A stretch of DNA of 64,000 nt from Lumbricus rubellus (lineage: Eukaryota; Annelida; Clitellata; Crassiclitellata; Lumbricidae): assembly GCA_945859605.1 (NCBI GenBank), contig OX243822.1, forward strand, positions 7,295,860 through 7,359,859. Direction: 5' to 3'. Made by a program: the position numbers and the translations under genes. Shown piece after piece: positions 63,056 to 64,000 of this stretch; position 1 is the stretch's first letter; every line of letters begins with the position of its first letter. The notes beneath the pieces are model-generated. The model searched no databases, was not told the origin of the DNA, and worked only from the letters and a program-made list of their open reading frames with translations.

Positions 63056-64000
63056 TCCGTTTTGTCTATTTCAGGTCTGAGACGGTTCAACAGTACTCTG
63101 CAAAACACCTGCCTCGGTACTGAAGCAGGGTTATTCCTCGCCAGTTATTACAGTTGCTCAATGATCCTTTTTTGGGCAGCTCGATAATGACTCCTTGTTT
63201 CCAGTCGTGAGGCACATCTTCCTCTTGCCACAATAGATTAAACAGGTAAGCGAGCTCCTCTGCCACCACATCCCCTCCTTGTTTGAGCATCTCGGCCGAT
63301 TTTTCATCCAATCCAGCTGCTTTGTTGTTTTTCAGAGCCTGTGTTGCTATTCTAACCTCCTGTATGTTGATTTCCTCCATTGATATGAAGTCTTCGCTCT
63401 GCGGTTCCCCTACTTCAAAGTTGTATGTAGTTTCAGGAGCCGGTTGGTTTAGCACCTCATTGAAGTGTTCAATCCAACGCTCGGCTTGCTCTTCCTCTGT
63501 CAACAGGTTTTCGCCTGATTTGCTTTTGATGGGTAGTACACTGTGCTTCCACTCCACGCCTTGCTGAGCTCTCGTGCAATCCTGTATAGGGTTCTGCTGT
63601 CACCCCTTTCTGCAGCTTCTTGCGCCTCTCTTCCTTTCTCTTCGTGCCAGTGCTTTTTGTCTTCTCTGCAGCTTTTCTTCACCCGACGATCCATGCACCT
63701 GTATTCCTCGTCCTTTGTTTTCCACATTGGTTTATCCAGTTCCTTATCTCTCTCGATTTTCATTTCCTTCCGTTTGTCTATCAATTCCCATGTCGTGTCG
63801 CTGATCCATCTTTCCTTTGCTCCTCCTCTTCTTCTTCCCATTACATCCTCCGCACTCTTTGTGATGGCCTGAGTGAACATTTCCCATTGTTCTTCGCTGT
63901 ATGGGCTGTGTTGTAGTGCCTCAAATCTGTTCCTGACCTCCAGTTGGAACCTTTGTGCTGTGTCCGCATCACTAAGTCTCTCAGCTGCAAATGGCCTCAT
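63056..64000 (-). pseudogene. LINE, EN-RT linker and first RT blocks, two frameshifts, runs off the window
   Basis: From the right edge inward the minus strand reads RFQLEVRNRFEALQ (linker), GDSRTLYRIARELSKAW, then after a frameshift near 63540 KSGENLLTEEEQAERWIEHF, ALKNNKAAGLDEKSAEMLK, WKQGVIIELPKKG, NCNNWRGITLL. After a second frameshift near 63130 it continues VFCRVLLNRLRPEID. The Helentron-like copy 3 and its purine tract then interrupt it. APE-type LINE, broken; its upstream endonuclease would be beyond 64000. Confidence 0.82.

Larger units (their letters stand above)
1..64000. repeat. Dispersed micro-motif TAGGCCTA and 7-9 bp variants
   Basis: By eye I count about 45 exact copies of the palindrome TAGGCCTA across the window, where about one would be expected by chance, plus a similar number of TAGGCTA/TAGCCTA and a few TAGGCCCTA/TAGGGCCTA. 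Examples are 4699-4706, 39335-39342, 54681-54688, 44243-44249, 16757-16763 and 36873-36881. Paralogous sequence in the same window has a plain TA at these points, so the motif behaves as an insertion of 5-7 bp flanked by a duplicated TA. Its origin is discussed in the findings. Confidence 0.85.

Overview
This is a eukaryotic nuclear window from a repeat-rich, AT-leaning, probably marine invertebrate genome. An echinoderm-like deuterostome is my best guess, at low confidence. The guess rests on three things: giant intronless VLIG-type GTPase genes, foldback elements that resemble the TU elements described from sea urchin, and a mix of copia, APE-type LINE, hAT, mariner and Helentron sequences. 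No bacterial or organellar signature is visible. A 200-N assembly gap lies at 55597-55796.

The only real host genes I can support are members of one family, the very large interferon-inducible GTPases (VLIG/GVIN). Copy A is the 3' part of a gene cut by the window start (3-1283, +). Copy B (9288-4292, -) is nearly full length but broken by one frameshift in an AAAG-rich tract. Copy C is a short degraded N-terminal relic (about 16592-16950, -). Copy D is an intact 1669-codon single-exon gene (35614-30605, -). A and B converge; B, C and D share a strand. This looks like a local cluster under birth-and-death turnover, as is usual for this innate-immunity family.

Everything else is mobile DNA, much of it nested. 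From left to right: hAT MITEs with exact 8-bp target duplications (3.8, 10.5, 15.1, 15.9, 19.4, 35.8 and 57.8 kb); a MITE nested in another MITE (11.8-12.9 kb); a tRNA-derived SINE with a 13-bp duplication (17.8 kb); a copia element with identical LTRs but a deleted polyprotein (20.8-24.6 kb); a LINE interrupted twice by the same foldback family (36.4-39.9 kb); a mariner-like relic (43.1-44.3 kb); a 9-bp-TSD element (48.0-48.6 kb); a roughly 1-kb palindrome (53.7-54.8 kb); Helentron-like copies with a (CCCCT)n tract that has expanded in one copy next to the gap (28.2, 55.8 and 62.9 kb); and a broken LINE running off the right edge.

Two observations stand out. First, the palindrome TAGGCCTA, with variants TAGGCTA, TAGCCTA and TAGGCCCTA, is hugely over-represented. 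In seven places where paralogous copies inside this window can be aligned, the motif sits exactly where the partner has only TA (in one case TC). The motif therefore behaves like a micro-insertion of GGCC plus a duplicated TA, as an excision footprint of a TA-target transposon would. Second, at least five foldback elements share 5'-GGT...ACC-3' ends, tandem 12-17 bp terminal arrays of different sequence, and 8-9 bp target duplications. Two of them carry LINE fragments inside.
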